From positions 558,001-622,000 of the forward strand of contig CAVUIT010000014.1 in assembly GCA_963741625.1 (NCBI GenBank): a DNA stretch of 64,000 nt, in the 5' to 3' direction. Position 1 is the first letter of the stretch, and each line of letters begins with the position of its first letter. The position numbers and the translations under genes are program-made. Source of the stretch: CAWBBA01 sp963741625 (GTDB lineage: Bacteria > Desulfobacterota > Desulfomonilia > Desulfomonilales > Desulfomonilaceae). Positions 8,659 through 18,309 of the stretch are shown one piece after another. Under the pieces are notes generated by a model. It had not been told where the DNA came from. It worked only from the letters and a program-made list of their open reading frames with translations, and ran no database searches.

Positions 8659-9501
8659 ATTCGCAAGAGATTTCCCACAATCAATGTAGTGCTGTTCGTT
8701 CTTACTGCGCTGACCACCACGGCTGTGGGCGCTCTTTATGCCAACGACAAATTTGACTCGTGGATTATGTTTTTCTTACGGGGCTGGGTCTTTTCGGTGC
8801 CCCTTATGACCATACTCCTTGTGCATGAAATGGGGCATTACCTGACCGGGAGGAGGCATTTGCTGGATGTGACCCCGCCTTACTTCATCCCGGCGATACC
8901 GCCTCTCGGGACATTTGGCGCGTTCATAAAGATTCGTTCCCCTATACCCAATCGGAAGGTCCTCTTACGGGTAGGCGCGTCAGGCCCCATGGCCGGAGCC
9001 CTCATAGCGATTCCTCTGCTCATCGTGGGCCTGTACCTGTCGGAAATGCGGCCTCAAGTGGGCGAGGCCAAGGGTTTTCAGTTTGGCACCTCGATTATTT
9101 TGGAGCTGTTGTGTCTGCTGAGGTTCGGCGAGTTCTCGTTCAATTCCACGATCCACTTGCATGCTACTGCAATAGCAGCATGGTTCGGCCTGTTCGTTAC
9201 CGCGATGAATCTGCTTCCCATCGGACAACTCGATGGCGGTCATGTGATTTACGCGCTTTTCGGCCCGCGTCGGGCTCATATCATCTCCGTTGTTGTGTTC
9301 GCGTGCCTTATTCCTCTAGGGATTCTCTTGTGGCCGGGTTGGTTTATGTTCGGAATTCTCACGCTGTTCCTGGGCTTGCGACACCCCCCTCCCCTCGACC
9401 CCTATACGCCTTTGGATCGCAGCGGACGACTCCTGGGCTGGGCGGCCATTGTGCTGTTCCTCCTGACCTTCATCCCCGTCCCTCTCAACTTTGTCGAGTA
9501 G
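8659..9501 (+). CDS. M50 (site-2-type) intramembrane zinc protease
   Basis: A polytopic membrane metalloprotease of about 280 residues. HEMGHYLTG supplies the HExxH zinc motif in a transmembrane helix, and a downstream LPIGQLDGGH supplies the third zinc ligand region, both hallmarks of the S2P/FtsH-independent M50 family. At least five hydrophobic segments are visible. The frame is open from an ATG at 8539, but that ATG lies in a mobile hairpin repeat. The best ribosome-binding site, AAGGAGG (8646-8652), sits 6 nt before an ATT codon at 8659, so I place the start there as a rare AUU initiation. GTG at about 8688 is the alternative. Likely role is regulated proteolysis of a membrane substrate; substrates are not identifiable. 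Confidence 0.82.
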   Translation: MRKRFPTINVVLFVLTALTTTAVGALYANDKFDSWIMFFLRGWVFSVPLMTILLVHEMGHYLTGRRHLLDVTPPYFIPAIPPLGTFGAFIKIRSPIPNRKVLLRVGASGPMAGALIAIPLLIVGLYLSEMRPQVGEAKGFQFGTSIILELLCLLRFGEFSFNSTIHLHATAIAAWFGLFVTAMNLLPIGQLDGGHVIYALFGPRRAHIISVVVFACLIPLGILLWPGWFMFGILTLFLGLRHPPPLDPYTPLDRSGRLLGWAAIVLFLLTFIPVPLNFVE

Positions 9502-9506
9502 TGAGA

Positions 9507-9562
9507 TTTGGGGGAACCTTCTTTGCAAAGAAGGTTCCCCAAACTCCCTCCAAGAAACTCTT
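9507..9562 (+). terminator. Hairpin repeat copy 3, likely terminator of the M50 gene
   Basis: TTTGGGGGAACCTTCTT pairs with AAGAAGGTTCCCCAAA (9507-9543), directly after the M50 stop, followed by the repeat tail CTCCAAGAAACTCTT. A degenerate fourth copy is visible around 9639-9680. The rest of the gap to the tRNA holds only repeats and the tRNA promoter. Confidence 0.7.
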
Positions 9563-9738
9563 AACACTTGCCGGAATTCTCATTCTCCCGGCGGAGAAAT
9601 GAGAATTCCGGCACATGCAAGCAGTTCTGACCGGGAGGTCCGGGGAAAACTTGCTTACAAAAGGGCCTCCGCAATCTCACTACGTCGAAATTGCCAGCGC
9701 CATTCAGTCGTGAGTGGGATAGAGCGTATCGACGAACT

Positions 9739-9802
9739 GTCATTGCGAGGAGTCCAGCGACGAAGCAATCTCTTCTTTGGTGGGACGGGCATCCTGCCCG
9801 TC
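9739..9802. repeat. Composite of two MITE/REP-like half elements
   Basis: 9739-9772 begins GTCATTGCGAGGAG and ends AAGCAATCTC, matching the left arm of the full element at 31616-31694. Immediately after, 9777-9802 is a variant of the 26-bp arm found at 15628, 15665 and 33131. In the variant a stem A-T pair is replaced by G-C on both sides, so the small hairpin is preserved. Confidence 0.8.
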
Positions 9803-9948
9803 GATTCTGGATAGGCGATCCCACCGTCCGCGGGACTGGCCCCACCATTTTCCTACCTGGTTACCTGGCTCTGCCTGGTAATCCATTCTTCCGGGCTCCG
9901 CCCCATAAGGCCCCGATCCAGCCCTGCCGGGATTACCAGAGCAAAACA

Positions 9949-9978
9949 TTGACACACGGCTGAGGTTTGGTCTATTTT
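9949..9978 (+). promoter_or_regulatory. Candidate promoter for tRNA-Thr
   Basis: A consensus -35 TTGACA (9949-9954) and a -10-like TATTTT (9973-9978) are spaced by 18 bp and end 28 bp before the mature tRNA 5' end. Confidence 0.55.
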
Positions 9979-10006
9979 TGAAGCCTTCTTTAAGCATGTC
10001 AGATAA

Positions 10007-10082
10007 GCCGGGGTAGCTCAGTGGCTAGAGCAGCTGATTCGTAATCAGCAGGTCGTGGGTTCGACTCCCATCCCCGGCTCCA
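10007..10082 (+). tRNA. tRNA-Thr (anticodon CGT)
   Basis: A full cloverleaf can be drawn. The acceptor stem is GCCGGGG/CCCCGGC, with D arm GCTC/GAGC, anticodon stem GCTGA/TCAGC enclosing the loop TTCGTAA (anticodon CGT, decoding ACG), and T arm GTGGG/CCCAT with loop TTCGACT. The 3' CCA is encoded (10080-10082). It borders an accessory gene of the type often found next to tRNA integration sites, but I see no second copy of the tRNA 3' end and no integrase. Confidence 0.97.
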
Positions 10083-10217
10083 AAGATGGAGTCGAGCACC
10101 CGACGCACCAAGTTAATTGGCAATGGTGTCCCTGGAATTCCTGTATCTATGGTCTAGATATATGTCAACCTGTGACATCGGTAGAACGGTGGTAGGAGGG
10201 CAAGAGGAGGGCAAAAC

Positions 10218-13200
10218 ATGAATCGCGACCCGTTCTATCGTGAAATCATCAAACGCCTGAAAGACACGCTCGACCCGGAACTCTTTGAACGATGCGCGGC
10301 CGATCTGTTGCGCCCTAGTTGGCCTGGATTAGTTCCTATACGAGGCGGCACCGATGCTGGTATGGACGGTGCCATCGGCGATGGCAAAGGCGAACCCTTT
10401 CCTTTGATTTCGACTACCAGCCCTGATGTCATAGGCAATCTCACGCTGAGCTTAGAAGCTCGCGTCCGAGACGGGTGGAACACGTCACCAAGCTATTGTT
10501 GCGACATCACAGTCACTCACGCCCAGAAAAAGGAACAATCTTTTTGTCCACGCTCGTCAGCTCGGTTTTGAACTCCTTCAAATTTACGATCAGGCCGCAT
10601 TCGCTGACCTCCTCTATCGTGCCCCGCATTGGTGTCAGGAACTGCTTAACTTGGCAAGCACTCCGCCAGCCCTATCCCGACTCCCTCGCACGGAACGACC
10701 TTATGTAGAGATTCCCCTCGTCGGACGGCAGGCATCCCTTGAGTGGCTTAAACAAACCACCGGCGACCGACTTATGCTCGGACAACCTGGGGCAGGCAAG
10801 ACCTTTCTGTTGCACCAAATGGCTCAGGAAAATAGAGGGCTGTTCCTCGTTACCAGAGAAATAGGTGATATTGCAGCTGGCATTCGCTCCCAGGAACCTT
10901 CCATCATATTTGTAGATGACGCGGCCCTTGATCGCGACCTCCTCCTTACTCTACGGCACATGCGCACCGAAATGGCGGTAGATTTCGCTATCGTTGCCAC
11001 CGGCTGGCCTGGAGATGAAGCCGCTCTCGTCCAGGCCCTTAACCTCCCGAACTATCTGATTCATCGACTCGAATCACTCACCGCGGTGAAATCGTGCAAG
11101 TGATCAATGCCGTAGGGGTGAGAAGCCCAAATCACCTTGTACGCGAAATTGTGGATCAGGCAGAAGGTCGGCCCGGCTTGGCTGTGACCTTGGCTCTTCT
11201 CTGGTTACAAGGCGGCCGCCGGGAGGTGGTTCTTGGTGATACCCTCCTTGATTCTGTAGTGAACTTCGCCGAACGGTTTATTGGCACAGAAGCGGCTCAA
11301 ATCCTGGCTGTGTTGGCAGTATCGGGTGACACCGGCCTTACGCTCTCCACCGTCGCGCAACTTACCGATTTGCGCGAGTTCGAAGTGCAGCGCGTGCTCA
11401 TCGAACTTACTGCGAGCGGAGTAGTGATGGACGTAGGTGAACAGAGGCTCACAGTGCGTCCTCCCGCTTTGCGGTACGCACTGGTGCGGAATGTCTTCTT
11501 TCGCTGTGTATCAGTGGCCGTAGAACCAGTTCTCGACCGTGTCCCCAATCGATCCGAAGCAGCTCTCGTGCTAATTGGGGCTCGGGAACGTGGCGCAGTC
11601 GTTTCCGATCAACTGCTTCGGCCTCTTGTGATCGAATCTCCTTCAACGGAAGTGTGGGAAGCATACGCAGGGCTGGGGCGTGAGGAGGCCGAATGGGCTT
11701 TGCGGGACTATCCAGACATGCTGGCTTTCATTGCGGAACCTGGTCTGTTCAATGCCCCAGCGACTTTCCTGCCAGTGCTCCTCACAGCGGCAGTTGGTGA
11801 TCGCCGGCCGCTTCATCAATGCCCGGATCACCCTCTGAGGCAGATTGAGCATTGGATCGAATCCGCGCCCCGGTACGGGACGAGCGTTTCTCCGTCGCCG
11901 TCTTCTGTTAGGGGCTACAGAAGCCTGGCTACGGAACAATGGTGAGTGGAGAGTAGGCGGTCATGCCCTGCAACTGGTACTATCGCCTGGTTTCCATTAC
12001 GTCGCCGCTGACCCGGTGTACGGGCATCATGTTGAATTTACTTCTAGCGTTCTTTTCCCGTATGAACTCACCCAAATTCAAAGCCTCTGGCCGCGCGTGT
12101 TGAATCTGATTAGTGGTATTGAGGTTACTGATTGGTCAATCATGCACCGGATAGTAGAAGACTGGGTCTATGGTAGGCGAGTCAGGCGGGATCTCCCTGG
12201 CGACGTCAAAGATGTCATGAATGACTTTTCAGTGCAGATGCTGCGCGACGTGGTCCCGCTGGCCCGGCAACATCCGGCTACAATGCATTGGGCCAGCGGG
12301 GTTATTCGGCGCCTTGGCGTCGACATTGCCATTAAGCTAGATCCAGATTTTGAAATCCTTTACCCATCACGCCAGGATGAACAGGACTTTAATATCGCAG
12401 AAGAACGTGAACGCGCCAACGTGAATGCCTTAGCTGACCGTTGGAGCAGCGAGGCCCCCGAGGAAATTGCCCGAAAGATAGCTCACATTGAAACGGAAGC
12501 CCATTCCGCGGGGTTCGGTTCGCGTTGGACCGAAGTTCTGTGCTATGAGATCGCCGCCCGTGTAACCTCACCGGTACTTTGGGACGCGAGCTTTTATCAA
12601 TGCCAATCTATCCAGCAATCTGGTTATTTCTTTCCTTCGGCTTAGCGCGGAGTCAAAAGAAGTGGGTTGGGAGACCGTTGCCTTGGAGTGCCTTAACCTG
12701 CCAAAATTGCGAGACGCCGCCATTGAGATCGCTATGACTCTACCTCATCCTCCTGACGAGCTGTTTGAAAGGGCATTGCATCAGTTATATGCCTCGGCTG
12801 GATATGTGAAGTGGGCATGCTCTCTGGGCAAAATTCCAGAACATCATCTGCGCCTCTTGCTTCGTCATTCCGATCTTGCCATCGCGGGTGCTGCAGCCGA
12901 GGGTGAATGGGAGGCAGACCCACAAGGCAGCGTCCGTGAAACCCTCCGTAAAGATTGGGAAGAAGCAGTTGTTCACAGCTCTCCAGATTACTGGTTGAGC
13001 GAGGTTTTCAGGGAAATCCCGTATCTCGCTTACCTCTGGCTTCAAAACCACCTCGCCGAAAAGGCATTCGATGTCTTTGACCCTGTATACCAGGAAGTTA
13101 TCCAGTCTGCTATAAGCACTCTGACATTCGATAAGCGAGTGGATTTGCTCGACCAGATTCCAGACCATTACGGTTTTGATACGCTTGTCATGAATCTGGT

Positions 13201-13567
13201 CAGTGGCTACCCCCAGCTTTACAAGAAGCTACTGCAGAACGAACGCCTCCAACAATACCACGCTGCTCCTTTGGCCGGCCGCCTCGATAATGAGTGGTTT
13301 GAAAAAGCTATCCTAGCTTACGATGCAGGTTACACCGCTCAAGATATCGCACTCAAAGCTGTGTATGGGCACTCCGGTCTAACAGAGTTGGAAAGACCAT
13401 TGTCGGCTCGCTGGTCAAAATGGGTAGAACGCTTTGAACGCCTCCGCTCCCATCCCGACGTACGCATTCAGGAGATCGGCGAAAGAGGCCGCGCTTGGGC
13501 AATTAGAGAGCGTGATGAAGCTCAAAGACGGGAACGCCGGGAAGCGGTGTACGGGATGGATTTGTGA
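10218..13567 (+). CDS. Nuclease-like/P-loop NTPase/helical-repeat protein, frame-broken (candidate defence gene)
   Basis: One protein of about 1,110 residues emerges when four single-base breaks are bridged near 10472, 11087, 11887 and 12597. At 10472 dropping one G of GGG restores RDGGTRH, at 11087 adding one C restores SLTRGEIVQV, and at 12597 dropping one T of TTTT restores DASFINANL. The N-terminus (to about residue 150) has the pattern FERCAADLL...GGTDAGMDGAI, resembling a PD-(D/E)xK-like fold, although a clear catalytic lysine is not obvious. A Walker A (LGQPGAGKTF) and Walker B (SIIFVDDAALD) follow, then a long helical region without recognisable motifs. This layout of nuclease-like effector, STAND-type NTPase and large sensor region recalls Avs-type antiphage proteins, which is inference. 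It stands alone beside tRNA-Thr. It may be intact with sequencing indels or a decaying pseudogene. Confidence 0.7.
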
Positions 13568-13869
13568 AAGAAATCACTTTTTGTAGCTTCGGTACGATTT
13601 CAATTCTGATTCCGGGGGTTGTGACACCATACTTATTTCGGATGCAGCGTTCCGCTATGTCTTGCAAGCTGCGGGGATGCGACGCCTCTTGAAAGCTGAA
13701 ACCTAATCGATCCACGCCCAGTGGGCGGAAAACCTTGGCAGACAGGATCTTTACCGAGACTGCGAGCCGCCAATGACGTACTCCCGCTTCCCCGTTCCAA
13801 GCCTTATTAGCGAATCTCAGCCCATATTTTCTTTCCAAAGGTCGACGTCCCCTTCGGTAAGAAGACGGG
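13568..13869. other. Gap with no supported gene
   Basis: A minus-strand reading frame of 111 codons (13503-13838) overlaps the end of the NTPase gene and has no ribosome-binding site or recognisable motif. I see no RNA gene or repeat here. Confidence 0.5.
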
Positions 13870-14352
13870 CTATCCGCTTAGCTTCTTGCAGAGTTCACCA
13901 ACCCTGGCCCCAAGTTTCCGAGCGGTGTCTGCCGCCTTCTCGTCCGGTGCTGCTACAGAAACTGCACCGTAGTGGCCTGTTGCGGACATCGGGTCGCCTA
14001 CGATGATCATTCCGTAAATAAGCATGCACTGTATGATCGATATGATAGTGGTTTCATTGCCGCCGGCCCAGAAGCCTGAGGTCGCAAACGCCGCGCCTAC
14101 TTTATTCTCCATTTGCTTGCGGACGCCGACAAACTCGTCAAAGACTCGTTTCAAGTCAGCGGCCATGACCCCGAAATAGACTGGCGAGCCTGCTATGATT
14201 CCCGCAGCATTGACAAAATCGTCCTTGGTAACTTCTTGCGTGGATTTCATAACAGCGTCCACTCCGGATACCGACTTGACGCCTTCTGCCACAAGGTCGG
14301 CGAACTTCCGCGTGTTGCCGCTTTTTGAGTAGTAAAGAACCAATACGTGCAT
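13870..14352 (-). CDS. Flavodoxin-fold FMN protein (WrbA/NADPH-quinone reductase-like)
   Basis: A 160-residue flavodoxin-like protein. The phosphate-binding loop YYSKSGNTRKFA at the N-terminus binds the FMN phosphate, and SPVYFGVMAADLKRVFD and TSGFWAGGNETT correspond to the isoalloxazine-contacting loops of WrbA-type flavoproteins. A ribosome-binding site (AGGAGGT) is visible upstream of the ATG. It probably acts as a cytosolic NAD(P)H:quinone oxidoreductase or small electron carrier. It is monocistronic. Confidence 0.88.
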   Translation of the reverse strand: MHVLVLYYSKSGNTRKFADLVAEGVKSVSGVDAVMKSTQEVTKDDFVNAAGIIAGSPVYFGVMAADLKRVFDEFVGVRKQMENKVGAAFATSGFWAGGNETTIISIIQCMLIYGMIIVGDPMSATGHYGAVSVAAPDEKAADTARKLGARVGELCKKLSG

Positions 14353-14562
14353 GTTACTGACCTCCTAAAGATTTTATCACTATTACTCAAGATCGAGCCC
14401 CCTCGCAACAGTGACGGGAGGGATTGATGATGGAACTGCGAAAAATCGTAGTGGGTTCATTCAAGTCATGTATAGTACCGCAGAATAGTCGCCCAACTCC
14501 TGCACTAACACAGCAGGGAGCCTGGACGCCCAAAAGCTAATTTCGAGACGGACGAGCGTGTG

Positions 14563-14694
14563 ATGGACGTTTTGATAGAGGCAGGCTGGTGTACATTCTT
14601 CGCCTTGACGGGGTTACCCGATTACTTGGCCTTGCCAATATTGATGTTGGGGGGGTTAATTCTTGGGTTCCTGCTGGGTAGAAAATCGCTCTGA
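14563..14694 (+). CDS. Possible 43-residue membrane microprotein
   Basis: An ATG-initiated frame of 43 codons encodes a strongly hydrophobic C-terminal half (LALPILMLGGLILGFLLG) ending in RKSL, so a single-span microprotein with positive-inside C-terminus is plausible. The upstream purine stretch is weak as a ribosome-binding site. There is no other gene between 14353 and 15217. It could equally be a chance frame. Confidence 0.3.
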   Translation: MDVLIEAGWCTFFALTGLPDYLALPILMLGGLILGFLLGRKSL

Positions 14695-15217
14695 CATGTG
14701 ATTCAGGCTCGATCCTTCTTGGGAAATGCTCAGGTGTCAGATGGAAAGTGGATGTCCGGCTTATCCTGACCATGGCCGGAACTGCTTCGCAGTGACAGCG
14801 ACCCTGTGCCGAGGGGAAAAACAGGGGTCATACGACGAGAAGATCAGCAAATGCCGCATTTCGTGCGACTTTTACAGGGGCTTAATGTCCGGCGGTGTGT
14901 GATGGATGGGCCGGCCAAGTGGTCGGCAGTGGACAATTCCGCGGGGACGATGCTTGATCTCTGTCTACGGATGCACGTTAGTCGTTGAGGTTCTCAGTCG
15001 CGCCCCGCCGCGTAGGTCGGATTTCCGAGGAGACCATATCTATTTTCCGTGGCTCATGGCCTCCGCGGCCGGCTTCGTGGCGGGAAGTATGCGACAGAAC
15101 AGCGACATCGGTATTAGTATCGAAGCTCGGGCTCAAGAATGGTGTATGATGCTCCCGGAATTTCACCGAGTTTGAGCAGCGCATGGAGTTATTCGGTGAT
15201 TACGCGGAGGATAATCG
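14695..15217. other. Intergenic leader region of the SMR gene
   Basis: No convincing gene. I looked for a guanidine-type riboswitch because SMR transporters often have one, but no paired ACGR-loop hairpins or ykkC core could be drawn. Confidence 0.4.
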
Positions 15218-15547
15218 ATGATCTATCTGTATCTCGCCATCGCTATTGTTTCGGAAGTGATCGCCACCAGCGCACTCAAAGCCGCTCAGGGGTTCACCAA
15301 TCTGGTTCCGAGCCTCATTGTGGTGGCAGGATATATCAGCGCTTTTTACTTCCTGTCGGTGGTGGTGAAGGGCATGCACCTGGGTGTAGCGTATGCCATC
15401 TGGTGCGGCGTGGGCATCGTGCTCGTGGCAATCGCCGGCATCTTCCTATACAAGCAAGTGCCGGATTTGCCCGCCATCCTGGGTATGGGGCTGATAATCG
15501 CCGGCATAATCATCATGAACGTATTTTCGAAAACGGTCAGTGAGTGA
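15218..15547 (+). CDS. Small multidrug resistance (SMR) family transporter
   Basis: A 109-residue, four-helix membrane protein of the EmrE/SugE/QacE type. The essential membrane glutamate lies in helix 1 (IAIVSEVIATS, Glu13), and the helix-2/3 features typical of the family (AYAIWCGVG) are present. These antiporters work as dual-topology dimers that exchange protons for quaternary cations or guanidinium. The region around Glu13 resembles EmrE/Qac rather than the Gdx/SugE subtype, but I would not decide substrate from this alone. A GGAGGAT ribosome-binding site precedes the ATG. Confidence 0.93.
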   Translation: MIYLYLAIAIVSEVIATSALKAAQGFTNLVPSLIVVAGYISAFYFLSVVVKGMHLGVAYAIWCGVGIVLVAIAGIFLYKQVPDLPAILGMGLIIAGIIIMNVFSKTVSE

Positions 15548-15627
15548 CCCTCTAAGTACCCGATTTCGTAATTCGGATGACGTTTTCCGGTCCCGGAGAT
15601 GATGAAAGAGGATTCGAGACCATGGTA

Positions 15628-15690
15628 TTGGTGGGACAGGCATCTTGCCTGTCTATCAAGAAATGACAGGCAAGATGCCTGTCCCACCAA
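15628..15690. repeat. Perfect 26-bp inverted repeat element
   Basis: Arms 15628-15653 and 15665-15690 are exact reverse complements around an 11-bp spacer. Each arm contains a nested hairpin (GACAGGC/GCCTGTC). The right arm recurs exactly at 33131-33156. The element lies between convergent genes. Confidence 0.92.
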
Positions 15691-15743
15691 GGCTGCCCGA
15701 AATAAGGCACCGAACTTTGGAAACCAAGTAATTATGCGGTGAA

Positions 15744-17107
15744 TCATCTGACTACCATTATGCGTGCCCAACACGGCCACACCGGGTCTATTCTTGCGTG
15801 TCCGTTAATTATCGGGAAGGTTTCTCCGGGATTTAGCAAATCAACCAAGTGGCTGCCGTAACCGGCGGGAATAGCCAATCGGAACGAAGCCGGTTTGTCC
15901 GAGGCGTTGACCGACACGACCACGCACTCTTCCGGTGTTTGCCTGGCAAAAGCAAACTGCTCGTGACCGACAGAACAATTGATGATAATCCCCGTACTTA
16001 AGCGCTTGAGAACTGAGGCGAATTCTCGCCAACCGGGCGATTGTCTTGCTAAGATCGGGATGCGGACTCGTTCGTGACACCGTTGCGATATCCAGATGTG
16101 GGCGTAATGCGTTGTCGTCCCCGTTACTCTTGATGGCCTGTATCCCCCATTCGCTGCCATAGTAGATGGAGGGAACGCCGGGCATTGTGAAGAGCAAGCA
16201 GTAGAGCGTGTGCAAGTGCGCCTGGATTGGTGAGGTTGCTGGCAACACGGTTGACATCATGATTGTCGGCAAAGTTATACAGCGGTATATCGCAATATAG
16301 TCCGCCTTCGCCAAATTGCCGGTTCAAGGCATACGCGATTTCAAAATAGTTACGGTCCACATGGCTCGAATACAAGCCCTTGTAGCACTCGTAATTGGTC
16401 ACCGAGTCTAGAGTTTCCGCATTGGCCCACTTTCGGTAATCGCCGTGGACAACCTCACCCATCAACCAAAAGTCGGATCGGATGCTTCGGCACAGGGAAG
16501 CAAGTTCCTTCAGAAAATCTATGTCCATGCAGTCGGCTGCATCCAATCGGAGACCGTCAAGATTGAATTCTTGAATCCACATTTCGACTGCTTGGAAAAG
16601 GTGCTTCTTGACCGCGGGATTGCGCAGGTTAAGCTTCACGAGGTCGTAGCAACCGTTCCACCCTTTGTAGGTAAACGGATCGTTAAAGGGACTCCGCATC
16701 TGAAAGTTAAGCCCCTGAAACCAATCGCAGTAAGCCGAGCGCTCGTTATGCTCCCGAACATCGCGAAAGGCCCAGAAATCCCGCCCGACGTGGTTTAGCA
16801 CAGCGTCAAGTATTACTCTGATTCCCCTCCGATGCAGAGCGGAAATTACCCCCGCCAGCGTGTGATTGGTTCCCAGGCGGCGGTCGACCTGGAAATAGTC
16901 TGCTGTGTCGTATCCGTGCGCGCTTGACTCAAACACCGGTCCCAACCACACAGCGTTCACACCCAGATTCTGCAGATGGTCAACCCAGCCGTATAGCTGC
17001 TCTAGTCGCGGAATGACCGGAGCACAAAAATCGTTGCGCGGGGCCGCTCCGCATAAGCCCAGTGGATAAATTTGATAAAAGACGGAATCGCTAGCCCAGT
17101 GTTTCAT
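15744..17107 (-). CDS. Alpha-amylase family glycoside hydrolase (GH13-like), two frame breaks
   Basis: About 450 residues once two frame breaks (near 16200 and 15990) are bridged. The (beta/alpha)8 core shows all four conserved GH13 regions in order: DAVLNHVG, GLRLDAADC with the nucleophile Asp, LMGEVVHGDY with the acid/base Glu, and FADNHDVNR. After the first break the text continues with the family segment MPGVPSIYYGSEWGIQ, then a C-terminal beta domain in the third frame. There is no signal peptide, so it acts in the cytoplasm on alpha-glucans or oligosaccharides. A TetR-type regulator lies upstream, and an operator matching its own control site sits 41 bp before the ATG. Confidence 0.85.
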
Positions 17108-17147
17108 GGGTAATCCTCCATGTTTTTTGCCAAGTGTTATACTTGGT

Positions 17148-17161
17148 ATACCGCTCGGTAT
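17148..17161. promoter_or_regulatory. TetR operator in the amylase promoter
   Basis: The palindrome ATACCG-CT-CGGTAT shares both half-sites and spacing with the site at 17789-17802 upstream of the tetR gene. Position in the amylase leader implies repression of the amylase gene by the neighbouring regulator. Confidence 0.75.
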
Positions 17162-17184
17162 AGCGCCAGGACAAAAAAAAGCGA

Positions 17185-17751
17185 TCAGGAAAAGATACCG
17201 TGCATGAACTGATGAACCGCTCTGAACGTTAGCTCGTCGTTCAACTCGATATATCCGTTTAGCGACAAGCCGATGTAAGTATTGATCATTCCTAGAAACG
17301 TGGCGGCATACGCTCGATGTCGCCCTCTCATGTTCCCATGATCGCTTACGGCCTTGATAAACAGTCTTTCCAAAAGCTGCTGCTGCCTGCCGCTAAAGTG
17401 GGACAATGCCTTGAATGCATCGCTGTGTGGGGGAGCAAACCACGCGGACAACTGCATACGATAAGCGAGCCTGTGCTCATCCGCATAGTGGAAGTACGCG
17501 GCGGCAGTTCGGTTAAGGGTCAGAGGCAAGTCACCGTGGTAAGCGGCCGCCGGTTCGACCGACTCGTATAGGACGGCGAAATGCTCGGTGAAAATAGTGT
17601 CTAGCAGGCCAAGCTTGCTTCCAAAGTAATGGTAAAGAGTTGGCTTCGTGATCCCCGCAGCGTCCGCAATTTCCTGCACGCCTACAGCATCGTACCCACG
17701 GGAAGCAAACAACTCGACAGCATGCGACAAGATGTTGGAGCGGTTATCCAT
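17185..17751 (-). CDS. TetR/AcrR family transcriptional regulator
   Basis: A 188-residue regulator. The N-terminal helix-turn-helix shows the TetR signature FASRGYDAVGVQEIADAAGITKPTLYHYF, followed by a variable ligand-binding domain. It is upstream of, and in the same direction as, the alpha-amylase-family gene, with an operator in each leader, so autoregulation and control of the amylase gene are likely. The ligand is unknown; a sugar or saccharide derivative would fit the target but is inference. Confidence 0.93.
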   Translation of the reverse strand: MDNRSNILSHAVELFASRGYDAVGVQEIADAAGITKPTLYHYFGSKLGLLDTIFTEHFAVLYESVEPAAAYHGDLPLTLNRTAAAYFHYADEHRLAYRMQLSAWFAPPHSDAFKALSHFSGRQQQLLERLFIKAVSDHGNMRGRHRAYAATFLGMINTYIGLSLNGYIELNDELTFRAVHQFMHGIFS

Positions 17752-17788
17752 TTACCCATCCGGCTTCAAGAAGGTTCATAGGATGAGC

Positions 17789-17802
17789 ATACCGGTCGGT
17801 AT
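17789..17802. promoter_or_regulatory. TetR operator in its own promoter
   Basis: A perfect palindrome ATACCG-GT-CGGTAT lies 37 bp upstream of the tetR start and matches the amylase-leader site in both half-sites. Confidence 0.78.
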
Positions 17803-18042
17803 ATAGAATGTCAAGCGCATTCTCCGCTCCACCTTTCCGGATGAAGCTTGTTATATGATTGCGGATCAGTTGGCCTCTAGATGATTGACGCACCCAGGAA
17901 GGCACGTGACAACATGCTTGCGACGATAGGTTCGCGCTTTATGTTGCTGAACGTCAGGGCGTGAGATATTATTTGAAGCAGGATAATTATTAGGTAAGCG
18001 GCGTGATAAAGAAACAAAAGTCGCACCAAAGGGGGCGGATAA

Positions 18043-18309
18043 ATGAATGACTCTAATACCGGACAAGTGAGCAGCTCTGAAATTTCACCCAAGTCTCGGC
18101 TGGCGGCTGTGCTCTTGTGCTTTCTCCTCGGGGTATTTGGGGCGCACAGGTTTTATGTGGGGAAAATCGGAACAGGCATCCTGATGCTTGTGACAGTCGG
18201 AGGGCTTGGGATATGGGCGCTAATCGATCTGATCCTTATTATAGTCGGGTCTTTCAGGGACAAAGAGGGACGGCTTGTGTTCAGATGGACCGAACCGGGC
18301 TCAATGTAG
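18043..18309 (+). CDS. TM2 domain membrane protein
   Basis: An 88-residue protein with the TM2 fold: two transmembrane helices joined by a short turn, preceded by a short polar N-terminus. The family signature FGAHRFYVGKIGTGI joins helix 1 to helix 2, and the C-terminus resembles other TM2 proteins (LIDLILIIVG). A purine-rich stretch (GGGGGCGG) precedes the ATG. The function of the family is poorly known. Confidence 0.9.
   Translation: MNDSNTGQVSSSEISPKSRLAAVLLCFLLGVFGAHRFYVGKIGTGILMLVTVGGLGIWALIDLILIIVGSFRDKEGRLVFRWTEPGSM

Noticed and set aside
10007..13567. An integrative element bounded by the tRNA 3' end
   Set aside because: No integrase and no second copy of the tRNA 3' end were seen.
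13503..13838. A 111-codon minus-strand frame after the NTPase gene
   Set aside because: It overlaps the NTPase C-terminus, has no ribosome-binding site and no recognisable motif.
14695..15217. A guanidine riboswitch ahead of the SMR gene
   Set aside because: No paired ACGR-loop hairpins or ykkC core could be drawn from the leader.
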